From the NCBI GenBank assembly GCA_030374805.1, contig JARGSG010000200.1:955810-1019809 (forward strand): 64,000 bases of DNA. The letters are read 5' to 3'. The DNA comes from Gracilaria gracilis. Taxonomy: Eukaryota > Rhodophyta > Florideophyceae > Gracilariales > Gracilariaceae. Position numbers and translations under genes: made by a program. Numbering within the stretch: the stretch's first letter is position 1; each line of letters begins with the position of its first letter. Below the pieces are notes generated by a model. The model made no database searches, was not told the DNA's origin, and saw nothing but the letters and a program-made list of their open reading frames with translations. Below, one piece after another: positions 1 to 9,498 of the stretch.

Positions 1-1016
1 TCATCTACACTGACCATTGCCGAAGGATGGGATGACCTGAGACGCTTGATCGCAGCACGTACCTCTTCCGGAGAATGACGCGTGTGGGCTTTATGATCCT
101 GTCCGCAGACATAACACCCCTTCACACCTCTGATCCATCTGGAAGAAAATCGTCGAGGGCGACGGTAACGTTGGTATTGACCAGGAGAGTTGAAAGATTT
201 CCTGGCTTCTCCACCGTACCTTCTCCCAAGACCGTAAAGCGCTGCATCTGTATCTACCTCCTGGGAAACATATGAATTGGCCGATCTGGCTTCATGGGAC
301 AGGAAAGTTGCAATGCGGTTCATTGCATCCTGTGCTGTCTTAGGGACGCGCTCACGAAGCGACTGCTGAATGCGATCAATGTCGCAAGCGATAACAAGCT
401 GGTCTCGAAGTAGATTATCGTGCTGGTAGTTGGCGGACAATTGCTTCTGAAGTGTAGAAAGTTTGAATGAGAAAGCTCGGAACACCTCTGCTTCACTCTT
501 CTCGGCGTCTTCCTTCATCGCGTCGGAAAGCTTCATCGTTTGCCACTGTAACAGAACACGGTTACGTTGCTCTTCACTCGTATACAAGTCGAATAATTTC
601 TGACGAACAGCATCGAAGGTATCATCGGGGCGATATACACGCGTGTAATACGGCAGAGCCTCTTCCTTGAGCATGACAGGGAGTGCTTCAGCCTTTTCCT
701 GTTCGCTTAGATGGCAAACACGGGACAAAGTTTCGTACAGTAGAAACGCGGACGAAATGTCCTCGTCACAGCGACCACTGTACTTGTCACGTCCTTGATA
801 GGCCCGCATCAAGCCGTTGATGCCAAGAGAATAGCTGCTGGAGCTTGGTCCTTGCACTTGAGACGAGTTCAACGGAGTAGATTCCTTCCTAACAACTTCT
901 GCCGTTTCATTACCTGTCGCTACGCCCACTACCAGTACGTCCTGCATTTGATCTGCGTTGGTGTTCGGTAGCACGTTGGGGATCAGGTGTGTCTTGGACT
1001 GCTGTGGAATGGTCAT
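1..1016 (-). CDS. Retrotransposon Gag-like protein, C-terminal ORF (partial)
   Basis: This frame is open from an ATG at 1016 to the left edge of the window. It encodes an alpha-helical, charged segment followed, near position 100, by a zinc-knuckle-like motif reading CYVCGQDHKAHTRH, i.e. C-x2-C-x4-H-x4-H instead of the usual CCHC. The helical part plus a knuckle is the layout of a retrotransposon Gag. It overlaps the upstream Gag ORF (910..1602) by about 107 nt in another frame, so the two are either linked by a ribosomal frameshift or separated by an indel. No protease or polymerase motif is reached before the edge. The class (copia or gypsy) cannot be told from this piece. Confidence 0.55.
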   Translation of the reverse strand, partial: MTIPQQSKTHLIPNVLPNTNADQMQDVLVVGVATGNETAEVVRKESTPLNSSQVQGPSSSSYSLGINGLMRAYQGRDKYSGRCDEDISSAFLLYETLSRVCHLSEQEKAEALPVMLKEEALPYYTRVYRPDDTFDAVRQKLFDLYTSEEQRNRVLLQWQTMKLSDAMKEDAEKSEAEVFRAFSFKLSTLQKQLSANYQHDNLLRDQLVIACDIDRIQQSLRERVPKTAQDAMNRIATFLSHEARSANSYVSQEVDTDAALYGLGRRYGGEARKSFNSPGQYQRYRRPRRFSSRWIRGVKGCYVCGQDHKAHTRHSPEEVRAAIKRLRSSHPSAMVSVD

Positions 1017-1602
1017 GATGGCGGTTACTTTCCTCTACATGTTGGTCGGGATGAGTTCGATTAACTGGACTAGAGCGGTTCATTGCGGTGACTACAGCTC
1101 TAGAGGTTTCTTGCTCCTGGCCTTCTGCTCTGGAATGCATCAGCTGGCTTTCCAATCCTGGGTTCACTGTAGATGAAACAAACACATCTTGCAAGAGACA
1201 TTCAATTAATGCTTGCGCCCTTGGAAAGAACCGCTTACGTGTCACATGAACGCCACGGGAAAGTAAAAAGGCAACCCATCGCTGTGCCATTTGCTTTGGC
1301 ATGGCTTGAATGGTGTGCTTGCGAAACGTTGCCGTGTATTCTATCCACAACGGCTCTCCAGTAAAACCTGTAGACTTTAAAGCATCGAGCATGCTGCTAC
1401 AGTAGGCACCCACTTCTTCTGCATAAGCTGCTTTCTCCGTAGCGGTAGAAGACGGTGGTAGCGGGTCAGGATCATCAGCTTCATATGCGAAAGTATCGCG
1501 TGATTCTGTTGTCTCAGCAGGCATCGTAGGGACGTTAATCGGGACCGTCTCATCCATCGCCGGCGATTGTGGAGGACTGTGAAAAGATTCTTGGCCGGAC
1601 AT
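910..1602 (-). CDS. Retroelement N-terminal Gag-like ORF
   Basis: 230-residue frame starting at the ATG at 1602 (MSGQESFHSPP...), the first ATG after the candidate 5' LTR. The N-terminal third is Pro/Ser/Thr/Glu-rich and probably disordered. The middle (about residues 75-150) is predicted helical with aromatic and basic residues, and the C-terminal part is polar and Arg/His-rich. The frame then ends while the other frame (1..1016) carries on the same kind of sequence. The position 233 nt inside the candidate LTR and the zinc knuckle downstream support Gag. A host gene is possible but less likely. Confidence 0.45.
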   Translation of the reverse strand: MSGQESFHSPPQSPAMDETVPINVPTMPAETTESRDTFAYEADDPDPLPPSSTATEKAAYAEEVGAYCSSMLDALKSTGFTGEPLWIEYTATFRKHTIQAMPKQMAQRWVAFLLSRGVHVTRKRFFPRAQALIECLLQDVFVSSTVNPGLESQLMHSRAEGQEQETSRAVVTAMNRSSPVNRTHPDQHVEESNRHHDHSTAVQDTPDPQRATEHQRRSNAGRTGSGRSDR

Positions 1603-1834
1603 ATTTGCGTAGCTATATTTGTCGACAAAAGGTCGGCAAGACCGATGACAGTTATAACTATCAAACGGCCGAGGTTTCAGACCACAGGCGCGCGGGCGCG
1701 GTAGTCCGGAATGCACTGCTGAGGTCCAAACGGGACAAGCAGATGCGAGGTAGCACGGCAGGCGCGAAGAGCGCGGACGTACAATAGCAAATAGTTGAAA
1801 ACAGTTGTAGAGTAGTTGGTTGATGTTGTTGTTC

Positions 1835-2369
1835 TGTTAGAGAGCCTATGTGCTCTCAACATCTATTAAATACATCATTAGCACTACACGCAAATGCATA
1901 GATCACAATTCCTTCAAAGCATTTGACAAGCATTATCATCAATGGCAGATCGTGTAGCATACAGATGCATATGTACACATGTACGCGTCCACGCATTGCC
2001 AGTAGTCACAGAGTCTCCTCTTCCAGGAACGACTAAGATAATTCACAGGTACGAGTAGACCGTCGTCAGACAAAAGCAAGTTTGCGGTAGAAGCAGTAGA
2101 ATATCTGGAAGCCAATGCGTGTCGGAAGTTTATATCAAGCTTATCCTTCTCTTCATCAAGTCGGCGAACGAGGTCTTCCAGCGACTGCATAGTATGCACG
2201 ATTGATGGAGATACAGACCCCAAAAACGCGCTGCAATCCTCAACGAAATGTTCGAAGACGTTCACGAATGGCAGCAAAGCCCATTCTGAGCTGGTAGTGG
2301 CGTTATTTAGTTCACTCGCGGACCGGGTGGTATCCACAGTAAAGGGCTAGCGTTGCTAGCCCTCTAACA
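1835..2369 (-). repeat. Candidate 5' LTR of the left-edge retroelement
   Basis: A 535-bp block bounded by an 8-bp inverted terminus, TGTTAGAG at 1835 and CTCTAACA ending at 2369, immediately upstream (minus strand) of the Gag ORFs. TG...CA ends are expected for an LTR. The partner LTR would lie left of the window, so the assignment rests on the termini and on position. The usual TGGTAGC primer site is not seen next to the inner end. A 132-codon minus frame (1939-2337) lies inside and is taken as LTR content. Two further short inverted repeats built on GGCTAGC lie at 2343-2395. Confidence 0.4.
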
Positions 2370-2627
2370 GAACGATCGTGTTGAGGGCTAGCGTTTACGC
2401 TTGTAAACCGTTGGTTGGTTAAATATGAACAGCAACGCATATTCGAGTTGGACGTGGGCAAGCGTCACGGTGTTGTGATAACGGCACGATCTTTTCTTGA
2501 TCTCCCAGCTCCCGTTGGAGAACTGCCCGGTGTCGGCCATTGTCTTTGAATGACTCTTGCCAACTCGACGTGCGCTGAACAACACCCGGACAGCCGCATC
2601 GTCAATCCATGGCATTGGCAATCTCCA

Positions 2628-2633
2628 TATAAA
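2628..2633 (+). promoter_or_regulatory. TATA box of the 2768-2983 gene
   Basis: TATAAA about 135 nt upstream of the ATG, followed by a pyrimidine-rich stretch (2652-2675) that is a plausible transcription start region about 30 nt downstream. Confidence 0.45.
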
Positions 2634-2767
2634 CCGAAATCGTCCCCAAATCTTCTCTCCCCTCTCAGTCTCTCAGCACCACCAACAGCACCACTAACAG
2701 CACCACCCACCACTCCATCCGAAATGTATTCCTCCTCCAACTCGCCGCCACCTCTTTCGAACACACT

Positions 2768-2983
2768 ATGGGTTTCTGGGATTTTCGTTTCTGGCAAGTA
2801 GCTGCAGGCGGCACCATGCTGGTTGGCGTGTTAGCCGTCTCTGCGTTCGATGGAGGTGCCACAGCCGTCCTGACCGTGCCTGCAATTCTCAGCGGCATCA
2901 CTGCCACGGAGGCGTCCATCGCCGTGGGCGTCGCCGGTACTGCCGCTTACGGCATCTGTGAGATTCAAAACTCCAAGGAATAG
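2768..2983 (+). CDS. Small hydrophobic protein, 71 aa
   Basis: ATG-initiated frame encoding an aromatic N-terminus (MGFWDFRFWQ) followed by two Gly/Ala/Val-rich hydrophobic stretches (about residues 12-27 and 32-62) and a polar tail, so it is likely a small membrane protein with one or two membrane segments. A TATA box and CT-rich leader lie upstream, and an AT-rich 3' region with polyadenylation-like AATATAAA follows near 3090. I do not recognise a family. The codon choice and promoter layout make it more credible than neighbouring short frames, but its short length leaves doubt. Confidence 0.5.
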   Translation: MGFWDFRFWQVAAGGTMLVGVLAVSAFDGGATAVLTVPAILSGITATEASIAVGVAGTAAYGICEIQNSKE

Positions 2984-3459
2984 TAAGGCTCCTTGCTCTA
3001 CAACAAGGCGCTTATGATGTCTCCGACACATCACATCGAGCACGAGCGCAACGAATTCGCCCAGCGCTGTTGTAAAACTTGTAAACGCAATATAAACCAT
3101 AACCACAAACCATAAACGTTTATCTTCTCATATTTGCTGACAAAGTTTGTCTCTACACACTAGTACTGACTTAATTTCTTATTTTGCATCCCGTGTAGCA
3201 TAGTCACATACGTTTCTAGCTACTCCAGCATCAGTATTAAAGGAGCGTCAGCCGGCCTTCCCCTCCATCTGGAGAAGGCCACACTTCATCCAACCATCTT
3301 ATCATTACACACCCACATGGCAAAGGTTTATCTTCCGACTTCCTAAACCATACTGTTGGAAATACGTCACTGCTGTCGTGCTGGAGGCCCATAGTTAAGC
3401 ATACAGCAGAGACAGTTGCGTCCCGCTTCAAGCTGAGCTTGAAGTAGTTAATAGTGTGG
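2984..3459. other. Intergenic, no supported gene
   Basis: AT-rich 3' flank of the small hydrophobic gene followed by unremarkable sequence. A short minus-strand open frame (3237-3431) has no ATG and no recognisable motif. Confidence 0.4.
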
Positions 3460-3840
3460 CTATAGAACGCGACTTATAGCCACAAACATCTTGTAGAACC
3501 GTCCGTGGGTCTCTTTAAAAGCCCCACGAACGGATGAGTAAACTACAGATGTCCCGGCAGGCGTCTGGTTGAAGCTCTCTGCGCCTCCCTCCTCCTTCAT
3601 CTCTATAACTGCAGCACGCTCAGCAAGATGTTGGACCGGTGGAAACGGTCCTCTGGAAAACGAACGATTGGAGTCAGTCCCCACAGGATCATAGAGCACC
3701 GGGAATGAGCCACAGCTGAGCAGCGATGGAATCTCGTCCGCGTGCACGGATGCTGACAGTTGCGTGTACGAAATTCGCATATGTGAATTTTGGTATTCTT
3801 TGACGATACAACTTGATCTGCAGCTCACTGCAACACTCAT
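3460..3840 (-). CDS. Hypothetical protein, 126 aa
   Basis: ATG-initiated frame directly preceded by an in-frame stop. The product is polar with a few hydrophobic residues near the C-terminus and no recognisable domain, signal peptide or repeat. It lies on the same strand as, and about 270 nt beyond, the original end of the gene at 4106-6393, so it could also be a downstream exon of that gene. Overlapping minus frames at 3689-4096 do not look better. I list it as a low-confidence candidate only. Confidence 0.25.
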   Translation of the reverse strand: MSVAVSCRSSCIVKEYQNSHMRISYTQLSASVHADEIPSLLSCGSFPVLYDPVGTDSNRSFSRGPFPPVQHLAERAAVIEMKEEGGAESFNQTPAGTSVVYSSVRGAFKETHGRFYKMFVAISRVL

Positions 3841-4105
3841 CTACGTCGACATCCGCGTCTAGCGGGAGTCGCGGGCAAACAACATAAAAGCTCTCAGCCG
3901 ACGGCGGAGAGTAACCTCGGAGGAAAAAGAAAAAACCCAGAGGTGTGCCCTTTCTTGCAGTTGTCATCCTCCTTTTCTCACGATTCTCTTCTGCAGCAGT
4001 TACGCTGCCTACATCACAACCCCTCTGTCCTTCGTCGCCCCTCCCGTACGGAAACGGGATTTTGCGGTGCTGCCTTTTTACAGAACTCGACAACACATCT
4101 ACAAT

Positions 4106-4337
4106 TCAACTTCGATATTGGTTCCATCGTCGAGTTAATCTGGTGAGCAATCGACCTGGTTTGGAATTCCCAAAACGGCGTTCAAAAGAGCTTCCTCCCG
4201 ATGGCACGGAAGGAGGCTCATTGGCTGCTTCTCCTGCTTGCAGCTTCACATTGATGCGGATTCTATATGTTACGGGTTCGGTTGCGTCGTTGTCGCCATC
4301 CGTTGCCCCTTGTTTGCTTCGTTTTCTAGCTGCTGCT
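4106..4337 (-). pseudogene. Displaced 3' coding remnant of the 616-aa gene
   Basis: If the solo LTR at 4338-4547 and one copy of its CTGCT target duplication are removed, the reading frame of the upstream gene continues without interruption for 75 codons to a TGA at 4106-4108. The predicted tail is basic and polar (start ARKRSKQG; end NQYRS). The in-frame continuation over 225 nt suggests this was the original C-terminus and is now separated from its gene by the insertion. Confidence 0.6.
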
Positions 4338-4547
4338 TGTAAGAGAATGCTCTTACCAATATCACTTTACTCACACACTTGAGTCTTAGAGGCTTGCTCC
4401 TCTTTCTAATGTCGAACTTGCTAATGGTTCGACTTATATACTACTATCGTTGTCAACTAAGTGGGTTTGAATTTGATTCAAACCATCTGTTGACAACCGT
4501 ATATTTGAATACGAAGTGCAGCGGGTGCAATCAGTAATTCTATTACA
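4338..4547 (-). repeat. Solo LTR of a Ty3/gypsy-type element
   Basis: 210-bp block beginning TGTAAGAGAAT and ending CTATTACA, flanked on both sides by the 5-bp target duplication CTGCT (4333-4337 and 4548-4552). Its length equals that of the Ty3 LTRs at 15363 and 20150, its left terminus matches the first 11 bases of the Ty3 LTR at 48187, and it contains the same kind of central hairpin (arms 4464-4472/4476-4484 and 4449-4457/4489-4497). By comparison with those LTRs it is inserted on the minus strand. No internal element sequence remains, so it is a solo LTR left by LTR-LTR recombination. Confidence 0.85.
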
Positions 4548-6393
4548 CTGCTGTGTTTCGCGAAGACTGCATCTCTTTGTCATCATCTGAATATGGGCCA
4601 GCGTCCCCGATCGTCCACATCCTATAGTAGTACTTCATCCATATGTCAAAGGTGTCAGACGACATTGTCATTTTCAAAAGTCCATTGTTACGCTCAGCTT
4701 TATCATCCTCTTCATCGTAATCCGAAGCGACTATAGCCATGTCAGATGAGTCTTCCGCATCTTCTTGTATACCTTGCAGAACTGCTTCCGGGGTATCATT
4801 CAGTACGGACTCAAACTTCTCTGAAACAAAGAAACTGGTGAGCTCAGGGCACTCTACTCCGCTGTGCTTCAAAAATCGCCTCATTCCTCTGAAGCTAAGA
4901 GCCTGTCCATGCAACACCCTTAACATATCTCTAAGCAGCACTGGTATTCGGCAGTCCCAAAGATCAATCACTCTCTCCACACCATATGTTGTCGTACCGG
5001 CATGATTCGAAGCTATTTCTTTTGCTTTCAATATTTTCACATGAATTGTTCCCTCCTCCCTTGTTCGCTCTGGGTCCGAAGGTGGGGGGGAAATTACAGC
5101 CATGGCTATGACAGCTACGACCTTTGCGTGGCTCTGAAAATGAATCCAAATGTCGTACATTCCGGGTGGATCAGCAGGAGAGCGAAAGTAACGGCAATTC
5201 TTTGGTAGCCACTGAAAAGTGTCAGTACTTGTTTCTGGGTCGAGAGTTGATGAGATGTAAGTTGGGTACATAGTATGCTCCCCAGGAATTGGAGTGTAAA
5301 ACGTGCGCCCCGATCTCAACATCGGGAGCCAAACACGCTCCGGATCTGTATGAGATGAGAGTGTTTGAAAGAGCTGTTCATAATCTGAGTAGTCGAGGTT
5401 ATAGGCGAGTTTTCCAAAGTCCTTACGGGATCGACAATGAAACATGCAATTAGCCATGCGGATCAAGTCATCCTTGTCCTCATTGTACCTGGCGGTGGTG
5501 TTATCGTAAGCTCCCTTGACAGCGTTCTGCAGCAAGAATTTGAGCGCCGCGTCACAATCCATGGTGTTACCCGGGCGAAAGGCCACTTGCATCTTGCCGT
5601 CAAGTGCTTCAATCTGTGCGTACTCGATGGGAATATCGGATGTGCGGTGTTCAAATAGCCACGAGGCGACTGCGTTTCTCTTAAGATCGGGGCCGACCAT
5701 GACCATACCAGATCCAAGCGTTGCGAGCACACCCTCGATATTGAGCCAAAAGCTGTTGACGTAATCGTCTCGAGGGCGGCCCGAATTAGAATTATCCAAA
5801 CATAGTACGACGAACAGCTGGTAAGGAAGCAAACCCCGTTTCAACCAAGAGGCGTCCAGGCGTTGCTTACGCTTCCATATACCGGTGGTCGGGACAAGGT
5901 CTATCCACAGCAAATACCTGGTGCCCGGTTCTAGGAAATAATCTAAGGCACAGATACCGCTGTATAATCTTTGCAAGCTCAGCTGCTCATCAGTTCCGTG
6001 CTTGTAAGAGACGGCAATAGGTATAATTTTCTCCCGCGCCAGGTAATCAAAGGTAGGAGTGAAGCTACGAGTTCCCTGAAGCGTCTGCTCGGCGATGTTG
6101 AGGTTGTGCTCGCGGTGTCCGGCGATAAATATGTCCGTGAAACCGTCCCTGACCAGCGGAAAGAGGTCGATATCGAAAATTTGCTTACAGTTCTCAATGT
6201 TGTAGCGCCAGTGTACGGTGTCCGAAATGTCCAGACCGCGGCGACCAACGTACAGATTCATCTGCTCTTTCATGGACGGAAACTGTCCGAGTCTGTGTCG
6301 CTTTTCGCTGCCTTTGAGAAAGCTCATAAAGCTTTGGTCCTGGCAGACGCTCAGAAATGCTTGACATCGTTCGGGTAGCGGTCGTAGCATCAT
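4543..6393 (-). CDS. Uncharacterised 616-aa protein, 3' end replaced by a solo LTR
   Basis: The frame starts at ATG 6393 (MMLRPLPERC; a second ATG follows at 6390). An earlier in-frame stretch has no ATG. The protein is globular, rich in Trp/Tyr/Phe, without a signal peptide or membrane segment; the last 80 residues are strongly acidic (DYDEEDD near residue 560). I recognise no catalytic motif or domain family. Its stop codon TAA (4543-4545) and the last two bases of the codon before it come from the solo LTR, so the product has lost about 75 native residues. Whether the truncated protein still works is unknown. The open frame of more than 1.8 kb argues against long-standing decay. It may belong to a lineage-specific family. 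Confidence 0.75.
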   Translation of the reverse strand: MMLRPLPERCQAFLSVCQDQSFMSFLKGSEKRHRLGQFPSMKEQMNLYVGRRGLDISDTVHWRYNIENCKQIFDIDLFPLVRDGFTDIFIAGHREHNLNIAEQTLQGTRSFTPTFDYLAREKIIPIAVSYKHGTDEQLSLQRLYSGICALDYFLEPGTRYLLWIDLVPTTGIWKRKQRLDASWLKRGLLPYQLFVVLCLDNSNSGRPRDDYVNSFWLNIEGVLATLGSGMVMVGPDLKRNAVASWLFEHRTSDIPIEYAQIEALDGKMQVAFRPGNTMDCDAALKFLLQNAVKGAYDNTTARYNEDKDDLIRMANCMFHCRSRKDFGKLAYNLDYSDYEQLFQTLSSHTDPERVWLPMLRSGRTFYTPIPGEHTMYPTYISSTLDPETSTDTFQWLPKNCRYFRSPADPPGMYDIWIHFQSHAKVVAVIAMAVISPPPSDPERTREEGTIHVKILKAKEIASNHAGTTTYGVERVIDLWDCRIPVLLRDMLRVLHGQALSFRGMRRFLKHSGVECPELTSFFVSEKFESVLNDTPEAVLQGIQEDAEDSSDMAIVASDYDEEDDKAERNNGLLKMTMSSDTFDIWMKYYYRMWTIGDAGPYSDDDKEMQSSRNTAV

Positions 6394-8904
6394 GGTGAGC
6401 GGTTTGCCGATGGCCAGTGGATCACAGGTAGTGCTCTGTGGGTGCAAGAGGTGCAGGAAGATCGAGACGGGGAGTGGCTTGTTGTGGCTTCGGCAGTTAT
6501 GGAACAGTTTTGTGGCTCCACGGCCGCTTTGTGGGATTCATCAACACAACGCAAAGTAACAATGTGGACACGTATGAGTTATATCGACAAACGAGTGAAG
6601 ATAACGGGGCACGAGACAGCTAAATTCGGGCCCGAGCCGAAGGCGAGGGACCAATTTCGCTGTCGAGTGACCCGTTATCCACGAGTTTGTGGGTATAAAT
6701 CGCTTATCGAACGCTGCACGTGACTCGGATATAGAGCAAACTGCCTCCCCAGTGTGGTAGCTATATCACGGTTTTTAGAGAATATCGTCATACAATGCAC
6801 TGCAAACAGCGTTCTAATGCTAGTTGATATAGCGACACACTGGTGAGACTATTTTTCTATATTAAAACGCACGTGATGTTGGAAATTTCATTTGGAAAAG
6901 AGTATTCAAGTGACCCAGATTCCTGGACCGCAGTGTGATAACCAAGGACCGCAGTGTTATAACCATGGACCGCCAGGTTATCACACTCCGTCCAGTCCGA
7001 TAAGCTTTAAACTAGCTCAGCCCGGGTCTCAGTAGGAGCTTTGCTATTAATATGACAAGTGAACTTAATTACATTGGCTCGTTTCAGTAACTGATGGCTT
7101 GCTTTGTTTTTCCAAATCATTTAAGCCGACGTAGCGTACCTAACCTACAACTTAAAGTTTGAAATTTAGGTTTTTGAAGTTGAATAGGTTTCCTTTTTGT
7201 TTCCAGTGGCAGCATTGCTGCACTTCTTGCCTACCAACTTACTGTGCCCTAAATAATCTCTCTAAATCTTTAATTCTATCACTATTTCTGTACATACGAT
7301 TTTCCTCCTATTTCCAGATTGAAGGGCGGGTTTTGAAATTGACGCCGCCATCGCTTTTGCAGCTGCGAGCTCAGCCGTGGAAATTACGGTGGCGATTGCC
7401 TATTCGCATCATGCACGAAGTTCTTAGTCTCATTGGGGATGGGAGTGATCATGAAAACTCCTTCATTGCTCGCGTTGCAGACCAGCTATGATTCTTCAAA
7501 AGCTTGTTTATTTTTGAGATCCCTGTTTTTTGTATCGTGTTTATGAGCATTTTTGCGAGTTGTAGCTAGCTTATCACAGAAGCGTTATAGGTATTGGGGG
7601 TTCGTTTCACGAACCCCACGCGATACGAGATAAATAAAGGTTGAGCTATTGAAGCTTTGCTCTCTCGTGACAGAGGGCGTGCAGTTCATGTATTTGACCT
7701 TTCAACACACGTATATCACCCACAATAAAGAAAATAAGAAGAAGACGTCTACCTTAGCTGTATCGCATCAATGATGTCGCTCCAACTTGGAAGCATTGTG
7801 GCATTATAATGCCCGTATTAGTGACTGACAGACTACGGTAGAAAATCAGCATGATTATAAGTGACGGACTTCGTTTGCATGGTAGTCATTGAAAGTAGTT
7901 GCCATATACCAAAACGTGTTTTATGCAATCCGGACTCTTCCTTTGCGCCGTAGGATGATATTAACGGATCAAACAGTAATGCAGCTGACGAAGGATGGAG
8001 CACTTATGGTTTATCTCCAAGCATTTGCGTTTTGCAGCATTTTTGCAAAAGTAGCACTCAAAATGTTAAACAGTTCACACATCACAGAGCAGTAAATTGA
8101 CCCTCAGTTTAGGCCAGGGTTAAGGATTTTTGTCTGAATGACTAACTTCTGGCTACTTTGACTGAATAATGCTAGAAGTGGCTGACCATATGACTTTGAG
8201 CAGCAAAAAGTGTAGTCAAAAATACGCCTTTTGGCATTATACATCGTGATACCTGGAAAATGTATAAAGGGCTTGGTACAGAAGGGCTGCTACGCACAAA
8301 TTAAAAGAACGGCCAAAAATGGCAAGCTCCGTAAGTGTGAACCACTCTAATGGCTTTTGTTGATCGATGTGCGTTGATATAACGCGACGAAAACTGGATA
8401 ATTGTCTGGAATCTGCCAAAGAAGCAAGATGGATTCCCTTTGAGAAAGGTTGCGTACTCCTGTGTAAGATCGGACAATGTTCCTGTCAAGTGTTGAGAAA
8501 AACGCCTCCAAGTAGAGTGTGGAGCAGATTGCTGTTGCCGAGAGAAGGCAGGACGTTGGTTCCGGTTGTCTTGAATTGATCGATACGGCAATCTAGAGGG
8601 CGGTTTAATGTTTACTATATGTACGTTTAGGCGCTTGATTTATTGCGGTGGTGTAGGCCACTTAGGGAAGCTACCATGCTAAAGAAACCCGGTGTCTCTG
8701 TTGTCTTTCCATTCAATATGGGGTGGGATATCACATTGCATGCAACAAGCGCCATGAACTTCTCAAGTTGATTGCATCGTAAAGCAGTTATCGCTAAGAC
8801 GAATGAAACCTAAAACCCTGTTTATTGGCAGCTTTTTAAGGTTTATCCTTGCATATCCATTCTTTTTCGTTCTTGAAAAAGATCTCTCACCACCTGCATG
8901 GCAT
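6394..8904. other. 2.5-kb intergenic region
   Basis: No gene is supported. The longest plus frame (7159-7491) begins at a TTG in AT-rich DNA and is not convincing, although a pyrimidine tract ending in TTTTGCAG near 7365 could be a splice acceptor of an unseen exon. Structured repeats at 6925-6993 are listed separately. Confidence 0.4.
6925..6993. repeat. Direct and inverted 18-21 bp motif cluster
   Basis: Two near-identical 21-bp direct units begin GGACCGCAGTG at 6925 and 6946, and a third copy in inverted orientation ends at 6993. Arms 6925-6943 and 6976-6993 are an inverted repeat with two mismatches. It could form a hairpin or serve as a paired binding site. Confidence 0.6.
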
Positions 8905-9498
8905 TTAACGACGGTTACGATTCGCCTTACAGTTCTTCCTCTCGTGTGCATTCCTATGACGTTCTGTTTTGAACATATTCCCACACGCTCGGCATGGAAT
9001 TTCCGGCCGCCTGTGAGTATTTAGCTGCTCCTTAAACCGACTTTGGTTAAATGTCGAAAATGTACAGCTCGTTTCAGAACATGCATACAATCTGCATGCT
9101 TTAAAATGCTTCGCCATACCGGCGCTTTTCTTCACCATTTGCGAACAAATTCCACATCGAGCCATAGTTGGATCCCGCGCCGTGCTCTGGGCCTCAGCAT
9201 CGCTCCGAGACTCATTCTGTCGCCCTTCGTCTAGAACGCTACATACTATTTCCGGTGTCTCATTTAGTTCCGGAGCTAGAGTGTCCTCTACGAACCAAAA
9301 TGGGTCTTCTGTGCTGTGCTGTTCTCCACTCTGCACATCACTTCTGCTCCCTGACTCAGAACGATGGTGTTCCTCTCACGCGTCCTGCGTTCTAGCCGGC
9401 TTCATTTGTTGCCCTTCTCCCAGCTCCCCGTCACTTTTCGCAGGGCGCTTTCTCTTTTCGCCCTCGGCATCTCCAACGGATAAAGATTCTGAGCTCAT
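8905..9498 (-). pseudogene. C2H2/C2HC zinc-finger protein gene with in-frame TGA
   Basis: Reading from ATG 9498 gives a basic, polar N-terminus (EGEKRKRPAKSD, a nuclear-localisation-like stretch), then TGA at codon 41 (9376-9378), after which the same frame stays open to 8905. The second part carries a Pro/Glu-rich linker and two zinc-binding units: CGIC...H...C near the middle, and at the C-terminus C-x2-C-x12-H-x4-C (CRACGNMFKTERHRNAHERKNC, residues about 173-194). Total length is 197 codons. The TGA follows GCG, so a single C-to-T change at a CpG (CGA to TGA) would explain it. Alternatives are a sequencing error, readthrough, or removal by an unseen intron. A diverged copy lies 800 bp upstream. 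Confidence 0.6.

Noticed and set aside
1939..2337. 132-codon minus-strand frame
   Set aside because: It lies within the candidate LTR 1835-2369, begins with GTG and shows no domain.
2465..2919. Gly/Val-rich minus-strand frames opposite the 2768-2983 gene
   Set aside because: Antisense shadows of a repetitive CACCAC-type leader and of the small hydrophobic gene.
3945..4382. 145-codon plus frame with a signal-peptide-like start
   Set aside because: It runs across the boundary of the solo LTR at 4338 and is antisense to the displaced gene tail.
5971..6378. 135-codon plus frame opposite the 616-aa gene
   Set aside because: Antisense to a much longer frame with better coding composition.
7159..7491. 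110-codon plus frame
   Set aside because: TTG start in AT-rich DNA, only a 26-codon ATG-led tail, no domain.
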